NCBI GenBank assembly: GCA_937907415.1
Contig: CALCHY010000037.1
Span: 1-50,602, forward strand
Origin: an uncultured Trueperaceae bacterium
GTDB taxonomy: Bacteria; Deinococcota; Deinococci; Deinococcales; Trueperaceae
DNA: 50,602 nucleotides
Direction of reading: 5' to 3'
Under the pieces are notes generated by a model, which searched no databases, had not been told where the DNA came from, and was given only the letters and a program-made list of their open reading frames with translations. Both the position numbers and the translations under genes were made by a program. Every line of letters begins with the position of its first letter. Position 1 is the first letter of the stretch. Of this stretch, positions 21,379-30,395 are shown in pieces.

Positions 21379-23214
21379 ATGAGTTTCACCGACCTTAGAA
21401 GTTTCGTGACGCTGCTAGAGGAGCGCGGGCAACTCGTGCGCGTCACCAAGCCGGTTGCCATCTACCTCGAGATGTCAGAGATCGCCGACCGGCTGGTCAA
21501 GGCCGCGGGGCCAGCAGTGCTCTTCGAACGCCCCCTTGCCGCGGACGGCAAGGTGCTAAGCATGCCAGTGGTCATGAACCTCTTCGGCACCAGGCAGCGC
21601 ATGGCGTGGGCGCTTGGCCTCGAGCAGCTCGACGAGGTAGGCGACCGCATCAGGGCGCTCCTCGACGTTAAGCTCGGCGGCGGCCTCCTCGGACTGATGT
21701 CGAACCTCCCGAAACTGCGCGAGGTGAAGACGCTGCCGCCTAAGCGCGTGCGCAACGCGCCCGCCCAGCAGCGGGTGCTGCGCGGTGCGGAAGTCGATCT
21801 GCGCCAGTTGCCGATCCTCACGACTTGGCCGCAGGACGGTGGGCCGTTCGTGACGTTGCCGCTGGTGGTCACGCGTGACCCTGAACGCGGCGACCTGAAC
21901 ATCGGGATGTACCGCATGCAGGTGCTCGACGAGCGCAGCACGGCCATGCACTGGCAGCGTCACAAGACAGGGGCACGCCACCTCGAGAGCGCGCGGCGGC
22001 TAGGGCAACGCCTGGAGGTGGCCGTCGCCATCGGCGGCGACCCAGCCCTCATCTACGGCTCCACCGCGCCGCTGCCGCCCATCCCAGGCCTCAACGAGTA
22101 CTCGCTGACGGGTTTCCTCCGCGGCAAGGCGCTCGAGGTCGTGAAGGGCGTGACGGTCGACCTCGACGTGCCCGCTCACGCCGAGCTGGTGCTCGAGGGC
22201 TACGTCGACCCGCAAGAGGAGCTGGTGGTCGAGGGGCCGTTCGGCGACCACACCGGCTTCTACACGCTGCCTGACCTCTACCCGCGTTTTCACGTCACCG
22301 CCATCACCATGCGCGACGAGCCCATCTACCCAGCCACGGTCGTCGGGCGGCCTCCGATGGAGGACGCGTACCTCATCGAGGCGAGCGAACGCATCTTCCT
22401 AGAACCAGCGCGCTTCATCCTCCCCGAGATCAGCGACTATCACATGCCGCCAGCTGGCATCGCACACAACCTCGTCAACGTGACCATCCACAAGAGCTTC
22501 CCAGGACACGCTTACAAGGTCGCCAACGGCCTGCTCGGCCTCGGGCAGATGATGTTCGCCAAGGTCATCTTGGTCGCGGACGACGGGGCGGCCGATCCGA
22601 AGAACCATATCGGCTTCTGGCGTCACGTCCTCGCGAACGCCCTGCCTGGCCGCGACAGCCAGTTCGCCAAGGGCCCAAGCGACGTGCTCGATCACTCAAG
22701 CCGCGCGTTCAGCTACGGCTCCAAGCTCCTGATCGACGGCACCCGCAAGTCCCCAGAGGAGGGCGGCGACGCGCCTTTCACCCCGAACCAAGAGCGGACG
22801 GCCGCGCAACTCCCTAGTCACGCCGAGATCGTCGACCAGCACCAGGTGGCGGGCGGGTTCTGGTTCATCACCACCCGCAAGGAGCGGCCTGGGCAAGGGC
22901 GGCACTTGGGTGAGTGGGCCGCGCGCCAACCAGCCGCTCAAGGCGTCCGCCTGATCGCCGTGCTCGACGACGAGTGCGACCCGCGCGACTTCGAGGACTG
23001 CATGTGGACCCTCCTGAACAACATGGACCCAGAGCGCGACGCGCAGATCATCTCCGACCCGGCCGGTGTCGGGCCGCTGTTCGCCATCGACGCCACCCCG
23101 AAACTGCGCTCGGAAGGTTTCGATCGCGACTGGCCCGAGAAGCTCACCATGCCTAGCGCCGTCAAGGCGCGGGTCGACGAGTTATGGCCGGAGATCAGCG
23201 GGCGAGGGGTGTGA
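21379..23214 (+). CDS. UbiD-family (de)carboxylase, probable menaquinone-pathway enzyme
   Basis: The 611-residue protein is a full UbiD enzyme: an N-terminal domain starting LRSFVTLLEERGQLVRV, the prenylated-FMN site motif VEGPFGDHTGFY near residue 285, RPPMEDAYLIEASERIF, and the C-terminal domain. UbiD enzymes need prenylated FMN made by UbiX, which is not in this window. In Deinococcota a UbiD homologue is expected to act late in menaquinone synthesis, but other aromatic or unsaturated acids are possible substrates. Hydrophobic content is low, so it should be cytosolic. It follows hflX by 11 bases but has its own -10 box. Confidence 0.9.
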   Translation: MSFTDLRSFVTLLEERGQLVRVTKPVAIYLEMSEIADRLVKAAGPAVLFERPLAADGKVLSMPVVMNLFGTRQRMAWALGLEQLDEVGDRIRALLDVKLGGGLLGLMSNLPKLREVKTLPPKRVRNAPAQQRVLRGAEVDLRQLPILTTWPQDGGPFVTLPLVVTRDPERGDLNIGMYRMQVLDERSTAMHWQRHKTGARHLESARRLGQRLEVAVAIGGDPALIYGSTAPLPPIPGLNEYSLTGFLRGKALEVVKGVTVDLDVPAHAELVLEGYVDPQEELVVEGPFGDHTGFYTLPDLYPRFHVTAITMRDEPIYPATVVGRPPMEDAYLIEASERIFLEPARFILPEISDYHMPPAGIAHNLVNVTIHKSFPGHAYKVANGLLGLGQMMFAKVILVADDGAADPKNHIGFWRHVLANALPGRDSQFAKGPSDVLDHSSRAFSYGSKLLIDGTRKSPEEGGDAPFTPNQERTAAQLPSHAEIVDQHQVAGGFWFITTRKERPGQGRHLGEWAARQPAAQGVRLIAVLDDECDPRDFEDCMWTLLNNMDPERDAQIISDPAGVGPLFAIDATPKLRSEGFDRDWPEKLTMPSAVKARVDELWPEISGRGV

Positions 23215-23255
23215 CGCCAGCGCGGGTGGAGCTTGAGTCCGGCCCCGTCTGCGCT

Positions 23256-24110
23256 TCAGCGTCGGTGGCCGAAGAGGGCGGCTGGCACGAACAGGGCCGC
23301 CTGGGTGAGAACGATGGTGGCGCCGCTCGGCACGTCTAGGTAGAAGGAGAGCGCCAAGCCGGCCACGGTGCTCGTCACACCGAGCGCCACGCTGAGTAGC
23401 GTCATGCGCGCGAGGGTCGGCGCCAACAACCTTGCCGCCGCTGCCGGTATCACGAGGTAGGCGGCCATGAGCACGATGCCGACCACGCTGGCGCTCACCG
23501 CGATAACTACCGCTGCCAGCAAGAAGAGCGCCAGCTCGAGGGCGCCTGTGCGCACGCCGTCGCTGCGGGCAAGTTCGTCGTCGAAGGTCGCGTAACTCAA
23601 GCGCCCCCAGGCGGCGAGCAGCGCGGCGACCGCCAAGGCCGCCACGACAGAGATGACGAGCAGGTCACCTCGCCGCACGCCGAGGATGGAGCCGAAGAGC
23701 AGGTCGAGTACCGACACGCCGAGGTTCACGTCCGGCGGTATGAGCGAGAAGAACATGACGCCGAGCGCGACGCTCACCGCGAAGGACACCCCGATGGCCG
23801 TGTCGGAGCTGAGACGCGTGCGCTTGCGCAGCGCCGCGATGACGAGGGCAGCTAGCAGGCTGAACGGCAACGCTATCCAGAGCGGGTGCTGCAGCAGCGC
23901 GACGCTCGAGCCGATCAGCCCGCTCGTGACGATCACGTATGCCCCGATGCCCATGCCGCCGAACGCCGCGTGCGCCAGCCCATCGCCGAGGAACGCCAGG
24001 CGCCGCTGCACGACGAACACGCCAAGCACGCCTGACATGACGGCGATGAGTATCCCCGCGATCACGGCGCGCTGAAAGAACGGTAGCGTCAGTGCTTCCA
24101 GGAGGCTCAT
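23256..24110 (-). CDS. Zinc/manganese-type ABC transporter permease (ZnuB/MntB family)
   Basis: The 284-residue permease has about eight to nine transmembrane helices and the ABC-3 family elements GVFVVQRRLAFLGDGLAHAAFGGMGIG, LGVSVLDLLFGSILGV and LVIPAAAARLLA. It imports divalent metal with the ATPase encoded just upstream. The ATG at 24110 overlaps the ATPase stop codon (ATGA); the frame extends further upstream inside the ATPase gene without similarity. No substrate-binding lipoprotein (ZnuA-like) is next to it, so this subunit must be encoded elsewhere. It is convergent with the UbiD-like gene. Confidence 0.93.
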   Translation of the reverse strand: MSLLEALTLPFFQRAVIAGILIAVMSGVLGVFVVQRRLAFLGDGLAHAAFGGMGIGAYVIVTSGLIGSSVALLQHPLWIALPFSLLAALVIAALRKRTRLSSDTAIGVSFAVSVALGVMFFSLIPPDVNLGVSVLDLLFGSILGVRRGDLLVISVVAALAVAALLAAWGRLSYATFDDELARSDGVRTGALELALFLLAAVVIAVSASVVGIVLMAAYLVIPAAAARLLAPTLARMTLLSVALGVTSTVAGLALSFYLDVPSGATIVLTQAALFVPAALFGHRR

Positions 24111-24868
24111 AGCGTGATGCCGTGCTCGTGGCGCCTGTGACCGAACGCGTCCTGCAGGCACTCCTCCCGCATGACCTCTTCGGGCCCACCGTAGCCGCGC
24201 ACGGTGCGGTTGAGGACGAGGACCTTGTCGGAGTGGTAGCGGGCGGCGGTGAGGTCGTGCGTGACCATGACGACGGTGGCGCCACTATCCGCCTGGTACT
24301 CCTCTAGCAGGTCGTAGATGTCGCGCTCGGCGAGGAAGTCCACGCCGGTAGCTGGCTCATCTAGCAACACCAACTCGGGCTCGCGTACGAAGGCGCGGGC
24401 TAGGAAAGCGCGCTGCAGCTCGCCACCAGATAGCCGTGATAGGGGCCGCATCGCCAACTGCTCCGCCCCGACACGGTGAAGGGCGGCCGTGGCGCGCTCG
24501 CGCTCGGTGGGCGGCACGCGCCACGGCCATGACCGCCGCAACCCGGTGACGACGAGCTCGAGCGCGGTGGCGGGAAACGTGCGATCGAAGGTCTTGAGTT
24601 GCGGCACGTACCCGATGCGTCCCGGGCTGCTCCCTGGGCGCTCACCGAACACGCTGGCGCTCCCTCTCAGCGGTTGGGTAAGGCCTAGTGCCACCTTGAC
24701 GAGCGTCGACTTGCCGGCGCCGTTCGGCCCTACGATGGCCAACGACTCGCCACGTTCCAACGCGAAGGTCACGTCTCTCAGGGCTACGAAGTCGCCGAAG
24801 CGCACCGTCACGCCGTCGAACTGCAGCAAGACGGCGCCGCCCACAGGGAGCGGCGCCGCAACCGACAT
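24107..24868 (-). CDS. Zinc/manganese-type ABC transporter ATP-binding protein
   Basis: The 253-residue ATPase has Walker A GPNGAGKST, Q-loop YVPQ, signature LSGGELQRAFLARAF, Walker B LVLLDEPATGVD and switch VTHD. The final segment with histidines (FGHRRHEHG) is common in metal-uptake ATPases. It starts 11 bases after rpmB and overlaps the permease start by 4 bases, so the three genes form one minus-strand operon. The open frame runs far upstream through rpmB in another frame, but the ATG at 24868 begins the family-typical N-terminus. Confidence 0.93.
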   Translation of the reverse strand: MSVAAPLPVGGAVLLQFDGVTVRFGDFVALRDVTFALERGESLAIVGPNGAGKSTLVKVALGLTQPLRGSASVFGERPGSSPGRIGYVPQLKTFDRTFPATALELVVTGLRRSWPWRVPPTERERATAALHRVGAEQLAMRPLSRLSGGELQRAFLARAFVREPELVLLDEPATGVDFLAERDIYDLLEEYQADSGATVVMVTHDLTAARYHSDKVLVLNRTVRGYGGPEEVMREECLQDAFGHRRHEHGITL

Positions 24869-24879
24869 TTTTAGCTCGC

Positions 24880-25128
24880 TCAGGCGGGCTTGTTCGGGTT
24901 TACGAACACCGTTGGGTCGAGCTGGCGGATGGCCTTGGCGCTCAACCACACGCGCGACGGACGACCGTCGAGCCACACGGTGCGCTTCTGCAAGTTCGGC
25001 TTGAGGGTGCGCTTGTGCACGCCAACTTGCTTGAGACCCACGCCGCCCTTGCGCTTGGCGGAACCCTTGCGGGTGCTGGTGGTGGTGCTGCGGGTGCGCT
25101 TCCCGGTTAAGGCACAGACGCGCGGCAT
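24880..25128 (-). CDS. rpmB: 50S ribosomal protein L28
   Basis: The 82-residue protein matches L28: start MPRVCALTGKR, a basic stretch with GGVG, then RTLKPNLQKRTVWLDG and the terminal helix region. It has a single cysteine, so it is the zinc-free form. GGAGGAAG precedes the ATG at 25128; an in-frame ATG four codons earlier overlaps this ribosome site. It is the first gene of an operon with two metal-transporter genes, an arrangement known in other bacteria where zinc-free L28 copies are zinc-regulated. Only the sequence context supports this here. Confidence 0.95.
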   Translation of the reverse strand: MPRVCALTGKRTRSTTTSTRKGSAKRKGGVGLKQVGVHKRTLKPNLQKRTVWLDGRPSRVWLSAKAIRQLDPTVFVNPNKPA

Positions 25129-25221
25129 GACTTCCTCCATTACTACGGGGCGCTAGGCTGCCCCTCATCACTCTTAGGTTAAGTAGCGGCGCGCATTGGT
25201 GGCTCCGCTCGTAAGCGCTTG

Positions 25222-25249
25222 AGTTTAGCACACCGCCCCGAGACTGCAA
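25222..25249 (-). promoter_or_regulatory. Candidate rpmB promoter
   Basis: TTGCAG (25244-25249) and TAAACT (25222-25227) on the minus strand are 16 bases apart. The 8-base palindrome AAGCGCTT at 25213-25220 lies just downstream, near the likely start of transcription, and could be an operator. This would give a leader of about 85 bases. Confidence 0.35.
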
Positions 25250-25297
25250 GGCGCGAGGCGTTTCGGGCTCGGGCCCGGGAGCTTCGGGTGCCCGGTG

Positions 25298-25303
25298 TAC
25301 CAT
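25298..25303 (+). promoter_or_regulatory. Leaderless -10 box of pyrE
   Basis: TACCAT ends 6 bases before the ATG at 25310. Confidence 0.45.
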
Positions 25304-25309
25304 CGCCCC

Positions 25310-25831
25310 ATGCAACGCCAAGACCTAGCCCGCACCATCACCTCGCGCTCGCTCCTCCACGGCGAGTTCCTCCTCCGTTCGGGCGCGACGAGCAGCGAGT
25401 ACTTCGACAAGTACATGTTCGAGTCAGACCCCACGCTGCTGCGCGCCATCGCGGAGGCCATGGCCCCACTCGTGCCAGCCAACCTTGACGCGCTCGCTGG
25501 CCTCGAACTCGGCGGCGTGCCGCTGGCCGTGATGCTCTCGCAGGTCACGGGCATACCCAGCCTGTTCGTGAGGAAGAAGGCGAAGGAGTACGGCACGCGG
25601 CGCTTCGCAGAGGGCGGCGACGTCGCTGGCAAGAGGATCCTCGTCGTCGAGGACGTGGTCACGTCGGGCGGTCAGGTCGTGCTGTCGACCCGCGACCTGC
25701 GTGAAGCCGGCGCAGTCGTCGAACAGGCCGTGTGCGTCATCGACCGTCAAGCTGGCGGTGTCGAGGCACTCGCCGCGGCCGGCGTCAAGCTCTCTGCGCT
25801 CTTCACGATGACCGAGCTCAAGGCCGCCTGA
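25310..25831 (+). CDS. pyrE: Orotate phosphoribosyltransferase
   Basis: The 173-residue protein matches short PyrE enzymes. It has LLHGEFLLRSGATSSEYFDKYM, the hood lysine region FVRKKAKEYGTRR, and the PRPP-binding motif VVEDVVTSGG. It makes orotidine monophosphate in pyrimidine synthesis. The open frame starts earlier (25295), but the TACCAT box 6 bases before 25310 and the family N-terminus support this ATG. No other pyr gene is adjacent. The HIT gene follows after 21 bases with its own box. Confidence 0.92.
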   Translation: MQRQDLARTITSRSLLHGEFLLRSGATSSEYFDKYMFESDPTLLRAIAEAMAPLVPANLDALAGLELGGVPLAVMLSQVTGIPSLFVRKKAKEYGTRRFAEGGDVAGKRILVVEDVVTSGGQVVLSTRDLREAGAVVEQAVCVIDRQAGGVEALAAAGVKLSALFTMTELKAA

Positions 25832-25841
25832 GCGCCTGCAC

Positions 25842-25847
25842 TAGACT
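25842..25847 (+). promoter_or_regulatory. Leaderless -10 box of the HIT gene
   Basis: TAGACT ends 5 bases before the ATG at 25853. Confidence 0.45.
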
Positions 25848-25852
25848 GTGGC

Positions 25853-26209
25853 ATGACCCAAGACACGCTCTTCGCCAAGATCGTGCGGCGCGAGATCCCT
25901 GCCGATATCGTCTACCAGGACGACCTGGTGACGGCCTTCCGCGACCTCCACCCACAGGCCCCCGTTCACATACTGATCGTGCCTAACGCCATCGTGCCAA
26001 CGGCCGACGATGTCGAACCGGAGCACGAGGCGGCGCTAGGGCGCATGTTCACCGTCGCGCGCAAGGTGGCCGAACAAGAAGGCCTCACCCACGGCTACCG
26101 CCTGATAGTCAACTGCAAAGAGCACGCTCACCAGGAAGTCTTCCACCTGCACATGCACCTGTTGGGCGGGCGGCCGCTAGGACCGCTCCTCGATCACAGT
26201 CACCGCTAG
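25853..26209 (+). CDS. HIT-domain nucleotide-binding protein (HINT-like)
   Basis: The 118-residue protein is a full HINT/PKCI-type protein: start [21 protein letters not shown], middle [17 protein letters not shown], and the histidine triad HLHMHLLGG. These small dimeric enzymes hydrolyse adenosine phosphoramidates such as AMP-NH2 and lysyl-AMP. The C-terminus (PLLDHSHR) is short. It is convergent with the mutase gene 18 bases away. Confidence 0.95.
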   Translation: MTQDTLFAKIVRREIPADIVYQDDLVTAFRDLHPQAPVHILIVPNAIVPTADDVEPEHEAALGRMFTVARKVAEQEGLTHGYRLIVNCKEHAHQEVFHLHMHLLGGRPLGPLLDHSHR

Positions 26210-26227
26210 CGCGCGAGCGGGGCGGCC

Positions 26228-27781
26228 TCAGCCGTGGTACTCGCCCCACGCTTCGCGCAGCACGCCGCACACCTCGCCAAGGGTAGCGTGGCGCGCCAAG
26301 GCGGCCTGCACGAGCACGAACAAGGTGGTTCCGCCTGGCGCCCCGCCGCCCTCCCCCTCCGCCCCGCGCCGTAAGGCAAGAAGCGAGTCGGAGACGCTCA
26401 CTCCGTCACGCGCTGCGCGGAACGCGGCCAGGTCGGCCGTGCGCCTGCGCTCGAGTTCCGGGTCGATAACTTGAATGGGCACGTCTGCCCCGCCCGCCTC
26501 AGCGAAGCGGTTGACGCCGACCACTACGCGCTCGCCTGACTCGATGGCCTGCTGGAAGCGGTAGGCGGACTCCTCGATCTCACGCTGAACGAAGCCTGCC
26601 TCGATGGCCTGCACCGCCCCGCCGAGGTCCTCTACCTGCCCCATGAGCGCGAGGGCCTCGGCCTCGAGCTCGTCGCACAGCTGCTCGATGTAGTAGCTGC
26701 CTGCGAGCGGGTCGATGGCGTCAGGCACGCCCGTCTCGTAAGCCAGGATCTGCTGCGTGCGCAGCGCCAGGCTCGCGCTCTCTGGCGTCGGCAGTCCAAG
26801 GGCCTCGTCGAGGGCGTTCGTGTGCAGGCTCTGCGTGCCGCCGAGCACGGCGGCCAGCGCTTGGTAAGCGGTGCGCACGACGTTGTTGTTCGGCTGTTGC
26901 GCCGTGAGGGTGCTGCCGCCAGTCTGGGTGTGGAAGCGCAGCATCTGCGACTTGGGCTCCTTGGCGCCGAACTCGTCTCGCATGAGGCGCGCCCACATGC
27001 GCCGCGCAACGCGGAACTTCGCCACCTCCTCGAGGAGGCGGTTGTGGCAGGCGAAGAAGAACGACAACCGCGGTGCGAACTCGTCAACCGCCAGGCCAGC
27101 GTCGCGCGCGGCGCGCACGTACGCGCGCGCGTTCGAGAGGGTGAAGGCTAGTTCCTGAGCGGCCGTGGCTCCCGCCTCGCGGATGTGATAACCGGAGATG
27201 CTGATGGTGTTGAAGTTAGGGAGTTCGCGCGCGCAATGCGCGAACATGTCCGTAACAAGGCGCATGCTCGGGCCAGCCGGGAAGATGTAAGTGCCGCGCG
27301 CAACGTACTCCTTGAGGATGTCGTTCTGCACGGTGCCGCCGAGGCGCGACGGCGCAACGCCCTGCTCCTCACCCACTAGGACGTAGAGGGCGAGGAGCAT
27401 CATGGCTGGCGCGTTGATGGTCATGGAGGTCGTGACTTGGTCAAGAGGGATGCCAGCGAACAGCTCGCGCATGTCGTCGATGGTCGCGATGCTCACCCCA
27501 ACGCGCCCAACCTCGCCCTTGGCGAGCGGGTCGTCTGGGTCGAGGCCAAGTTGCGTCGGTAAGTCGAACGCCACGGACAACCCCGTCACGCCCTGGCTCA
27601 ACAGGTAGCGGTAGCGCTCGTTCGACTCCCGCGCCGAGCCGAAGCCGGCGTACTGGCGCATGGTCCAGAGCTTGCCGCCCGAGTACATCGCCGGATAAAC
27701 GCCGCGGGTGAACGGGAACTCGCCTGGCCGACCGAGGCGCTCAGTGAGGCGCGGCGGCGGAGCGTCGTAGATAGGCTCCAT
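26228..27781 (-). CDS. Methylmalonyl-CoA mutase family, catalytic chain without B12-binding domain
   Basis: The 517-residue protein is the TIM-barrel half of a cobalamin-dependent acyl-CoA mutase: [80 protein letters not shown], and [16 protein letters not shown]. The B12-binding half (DxHxxG) is absent, so a separate small subunit must be encoded elsewhere. Substrate could be methylmalonyl-CoA, isobutyryl-CoA or ethylmalonyl-CoA. TATGAT 6 bases before the ATG supports the start. It is divergent from the aldo-keto reductase gene. Confidence 0.92.
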   Translation of the reverse strand: MEPIYDAPPPRLTERLGRPGEFPFTRGVYPAMYSGGKLWTMRQYAGFGSARESNERYRYLLSQGVTGLSVAFDLPTQLGLDPDDPLAKGEVGRVGVSIATIDDMRELFAGIPLDQVTTSMTINAPAMMLLALYVLVGEEQGVAPSRLGGTVQNDILKEYVARGTYIFPAGPSMRLVTDMFAHCARELPNFNTISISGYHIREAGATAAQELAFTLSNARAYVRAARDAGLAVDEFAPRLSFFFACHNRLLEEVAKFRVARRMWARLMRDEFGAKEPKSQMLRFHTQTGGSTLTAQQPNNNVVRTAYQALAAVLGGTQSLHTNALDEALGLPTPESASLALRTQQILAYETGVPDAIDPLAGSYYIEQLCDELEAEALALMGQVEDLGGAVQAIEAGFVQREIEESAYRFQQAIESGERVVVGVNRFAEAGGADVPIQVIDPELERRRTADLAAFRAARDGVSVSDSLLALRRGAEGEGGGAPGGTTLFVLVQAALARHATLGEVCGVLREAWGEYHG

Positions 27782-27787
27782 GGGCCA

Positions 27788-27793
27788 ATCATA
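27788..27793 (-). promoter_or_regulatory. Leaderless -10 box of the mutase gene
   Basis: TATGAT on the minus strand ends 6 bases before the ATG at 27781. Confidence 0.55.
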
Positions 27794-27836
27794 CGTGCGG
27801 GGCGCGCTCAGGCCGCCGCGTGTGGCGTCGAGGGGG

Positions 27837-27842
27837 TAGCCT
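27837..27842 (+). promoter_or_regulatory. Leaderless -10 box of the aldo-keto reductase gene
   Basis: TAGCCT ends 7 bases before the ATG at 27850; it is divergent from the mutase promoter 43 bases away. Confidence 0.5.
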
Positions 27843-27849
27843 AGGCCGT

Positions 27850-28809
27850 ATGGATAGCACCAAGATGACCTATCGCAGGGTTGGCAACAGTGGCCTCAAG
27901 GTGAGCAGCGTCAGCCTCGGAGGTTGGACGACCTTCGGCCAGACCGTGGAGGAGCAGAACACGGTGCGGCGCATCATCGACCGCGCCCTCGAACTAGGGG
28001 TCAACTTCTTCGACACCGCCGACGTTTACGCGAAGGGCAAGTGCGAGGAGATGATGGGCGAAGCGCTCGGCGAGGCCGGGCAGCGTCACCACCTCGTCGT
28101 GAGCAGCAAAGTCTACTGGCCGATGTCCGACAACGTGAACGACCGCGGCCTCAGCCGCAAGCACATCCTCGAGTCGATCGACAACTCGCTAGATCGCCTT
28201 GGCTTCGATTACCTCGACATCTACTTCTCTCACCGTTACGACCATGAGACGCCGCTCGAGGAGACCGTCGAGGCATTCTCCGACGTCGTTCGTTCAGGCC
28301 GCGCTCACTACTGGGGCACGAGCATGTGGACGGCGGCGCAGATCGCGGAGGCCGTCACTTACGCCAAATCGAACGGGCTCGTTGCGCCCATCGTCGAGCA
28401 ACCCGAGTACTCCATGCTGCGCAGCGAACGCGTCGAGACCGAGATCATGCCGGTAACGAAGGCGAAGGGCGTTGGCCTGGTCGCCTTCAGCCCTCTCGCG
28501 CAAGGCATGTTGACCGGCAAGTACGACGCCGGCGTCCCTAGCGATTCGCGCTTCGCGCACTTCGAGACGTTCAAGGAGCGCTTTCTCACCGAGGAGAACG
28601 TCGCCCGCGTGCGGGCGCTCAAGGAGATAGCCGACGACTTGGGCGTCACTCGCAGCCAGCTCGCACTGGCTTGGGTGCTGCGCAACGCGAACGTTTCCTC
28701 CGTCATCACGGGAGCGACGCGCGTCGCGCAGCTCGAGGAGAACGTTGGCGCGGCGACGGTAACCCTGGACGAAGAACTGCTCGGCCGCATCGAGAAGGCG
28801 CTCGGCTAG
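27850..28809 (+). CDS. Aldo-keto reductase, Kv-beta-like group
   Basis: The 319-residue TIM-barrel oxidoreductase has [25 protein letters not shown] with a family-typical start, the catalytic Asp/Tyr segment [18 protein letters not shown], Lys in SSKVYW, and His in FSHRYD. PSWYR-type cofactor residues are seen at the end ([13 protein letters not shown]). It should reduce aldehydes or ketones with NADPH; the Kv-beta/YghZ-like group also acts on toxic carbonyls. Two in-frame ATGs exist (27850 and 27865); the -10 box spacing favours the first. The NAD(P)HX repair gene follows 30 bases later. Confidence 0.92.
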   Translation: MDSTKMTYRRVGNSGLKVSSVSLGGWTTFGQTVEEQNTVRRIIDRALELGVNFFDTADVYAKGKCEEMMGEALGEAGQRHHLVVSSKVYWPMSDNVNDRGLSRKHILESIDNSLDRLGFDYLDIYFSHRYDHETPLEETVEAFSDVVRSGRAHYWGTSMWTAAQIAEAVTYAKSNGLVAPIVEQPEYSMLRSERVETEIMPVTKAKGVGLVAFSPLAQGMLTGKYDAGVPSDSRFAHFETFKERFLTEENVARVRALKEIADDLGVTRSQLALAWVLRNANVSSVITGATRVAQLEENVGAATVTLDEELLGRIEKALG

Positions 28810-28839
28810 GCGGCCCCTGACCGTGTTCGCGGCGGCGTC

Positions 28840-30351
28840 GTGAAGCTTTACCGCGCAGCCGAGCTGCGAGCGGCCGACAGCGCGGCCGCTGCTGCTGGCA
28901 TCAGTACCTGGCGCCTCATGGAAGCCGCCGGCGGCGCCGTTGCCCGGCTCGTGGCGGCGCGTTACCCGGACGTCGGGCGCGCCACGGTGCTGTGCGGGAA
29001 GGGCAACAACGGTGGCGACGGTTACGTCTGCGCTCGCCAACTAGCCGCGAGCGGGTGGGACGTGAAGGTGCTCGAGCTGACGGAAGAGCCCGGAACGCCC
29101 GACGCGCGCCGTGCACGCGCCGATCTCGTTGGCGCCGGAACGGTTGCGCCGCTCGACGCCGGCACCAACCTCGGCGAGGCCGGGGTGATCGTCGACGCCC
29201 TCTTCGGTAGTGGCCTCAACCGCCCGGTGGAAGGGTGGTTAGGCGAGCTGCTCGCGCGCCTCCACGAGCATGGCGCTCCCGTGGTGGCGGTCGACGTGCC
29301 CAGCGGAGTGCCAAGCGACGTCCCACAACTGATCGGCCCCTCCGTGAGGGCCACGCTGACGGTGGAGCTGGCCGGACACAAGGTCGCGGGCGCCTTCTAC
29401 CCGACGCGGGCCGCTTACGGGGAACGCGTCCTCGCGCCGATCGGCATTCCGCCTGCCGTGCTGGCCGAATGCGGCACGGTGCAGGTCGTCACGGGTGAGG
29501 AGGTGGCGGCCTGGTTACCGCGGCGCGCGCCTGACGCGCACAAGTACTCGGCGGGCACGGTGACCGTGGTGGGCGGTTCGGCGCGCTACTCAGGCGCCGC
29601 AGAACTCGCCAGCCGTGGCGCGTGGCGCGCGGGCGCCGGGCTGGTGACCATCATCGGACCTACCCGCCACCCTGCAGCGTGGCCGGAGACGATCTTCGAA
29701 CTCTGGACGCCGTCGGAGGGCAGCGCCGCCCAGTTGCGCGGCGCGTTCGTGCCCAAGCGCGCCGCCGCGACCGTCATCGGGCCCGGGCTCGACGAGCGCG
29801 CGCTCGCGTACTTGCCTGAACTCCTCCGTTTGGCCCCCGGCCCGGTCGTCATCGACGCGGCCGCTCTCACCCCACGCGTGTGGCCGCGGGCGGAACGCTC
29901 GGCGTTGCGCACCAAGGGCGGGGCCACCATGACTCCGCATGCGGGGGAGGCGGCCCAACTCTTGGGTTCCACCGCGGCGGCGGTTACCGGAGACCCGCTT
30001 GGGGCGGCGGCGGCGTTGGCGGCCGAGTTCGGGGCCGTCGTCGTGCTCAAGGGGCCGACAACGGTCGTCGCGGCGCCAGACGGACGCGCCGCCATCTCGG
30101 AACGTGGCCACCCAGGCATGGCGAGCGGCGGAACGGGCGACGTGCTCGCCGGAGTGCTCGGGGCGCTCCTCGCGCCCGCTGGCGGCGGCGAAGAGCAGTT
30201 CACGCGCGTCTGCGCCGGCGTGTGGCTACACGGGGTGGCGGGCGAGCTGGCGGCGACCACGGCCGGGCTTGGCCTCGTCGCCAGCGACTTGGCGGCGGCG
30301 TTACCACTGGCGGCCGCCAGGGCCGTTGCCACTGACATGGCGTCCCAGTAG
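28840..30351 (+). CDS. nnrD: Bifunctional NAD(P)HX epimerase / ADP-dependent NAD(P)HX dehydratase
   Basis: The 503-residue protein joins both NAD(P)H repair enzymes. The N-terminal YjeF_N epimerase (residues 1-210) has LCGKGNNGGDGYVCARQL and VDVPSGVPSD. The C-terminal YjeF-type ribokinase-like dehydratase (about 225-500) has VVGGSARYSGAAELASRGAWRAGAG, TPHAGEAAQLL, VVLKGPTTVVAAPDG and the GMASGGTGDVLAGVLGALLA site. It converts damaged, hydrated NAD(P)H back to NAD(P)H. Translation begins at a GTG. I see no leaderless box or strong ribosome site, so it is probably read from the aldo-keto reductase transcript; both use NADPH. Confidence 0.95.
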   Translation: MKLYRAAELRAADSAAAAAGISTWRLMEAAGGAVARLVAARYPDVGRATVLCGKGNNGGDGYVCARQLAASGWDVKVLELTEEPGTPDARRARADLVGAGTVAPLDAGTNLGEAGVIVDALFGSGLNRPVEGWLGELLARLHEHGAPVVAVDVPSGVPSDVPQLIGPSVRATLTVELAGHKVAGAFYPTRAAYGERVLAPIGIPPAVLAECGTVQVVTGEEVAAWLPRRAPDAHKYSAGTVTVVGGSARYSGAAELASRGAWRAGAGLVTIIGPTRHPAAWPETIFELWTPSEGSAAQLRGAFVPKRAAATVIGPGLDERALAYLPELLRLAPGPVVIDAAALTPRVWPRAERSALRTKGGATMTPHAGEAAQLLGSTAAAVTGDPLGAAAALAAEFGAVVVLKGPTTVVAAPDGRAAISERGHPGMASGGTGDVLAGVLGALLAPAGGGEEQFTRVCAGVWLHGVAGELAATTAGLGLVASDLAAALPLAAARAVATDMASQ

Positions 30352-30382
30352 GCGGCAGACGCAGCGCCAATCGGCCGGATGG

Positions 30383-30388
30383 TAGCGT
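30383..30388 (+). promoter_or_regulatory. Leaderless extended -10 box of thrB
   Basis: TGG-TAGCGT (30380-30388) ends 7 bases before the ATG at 30396. The same nine bases precede the YpdA-like gene. Confidence 0.6.
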
Positions 30389-30395
30389 GCCACAC

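Noticed and set aside
25261..25296. GC-rich near-palindromic stretch before pyrE (GGGCTCGGGCCCGGGAGC region) as an attenuator
   Set aside because: The arms do not pair well beyond GGGCCC, and the -10 box downstream implies that the region is not transcribed with pyrE.
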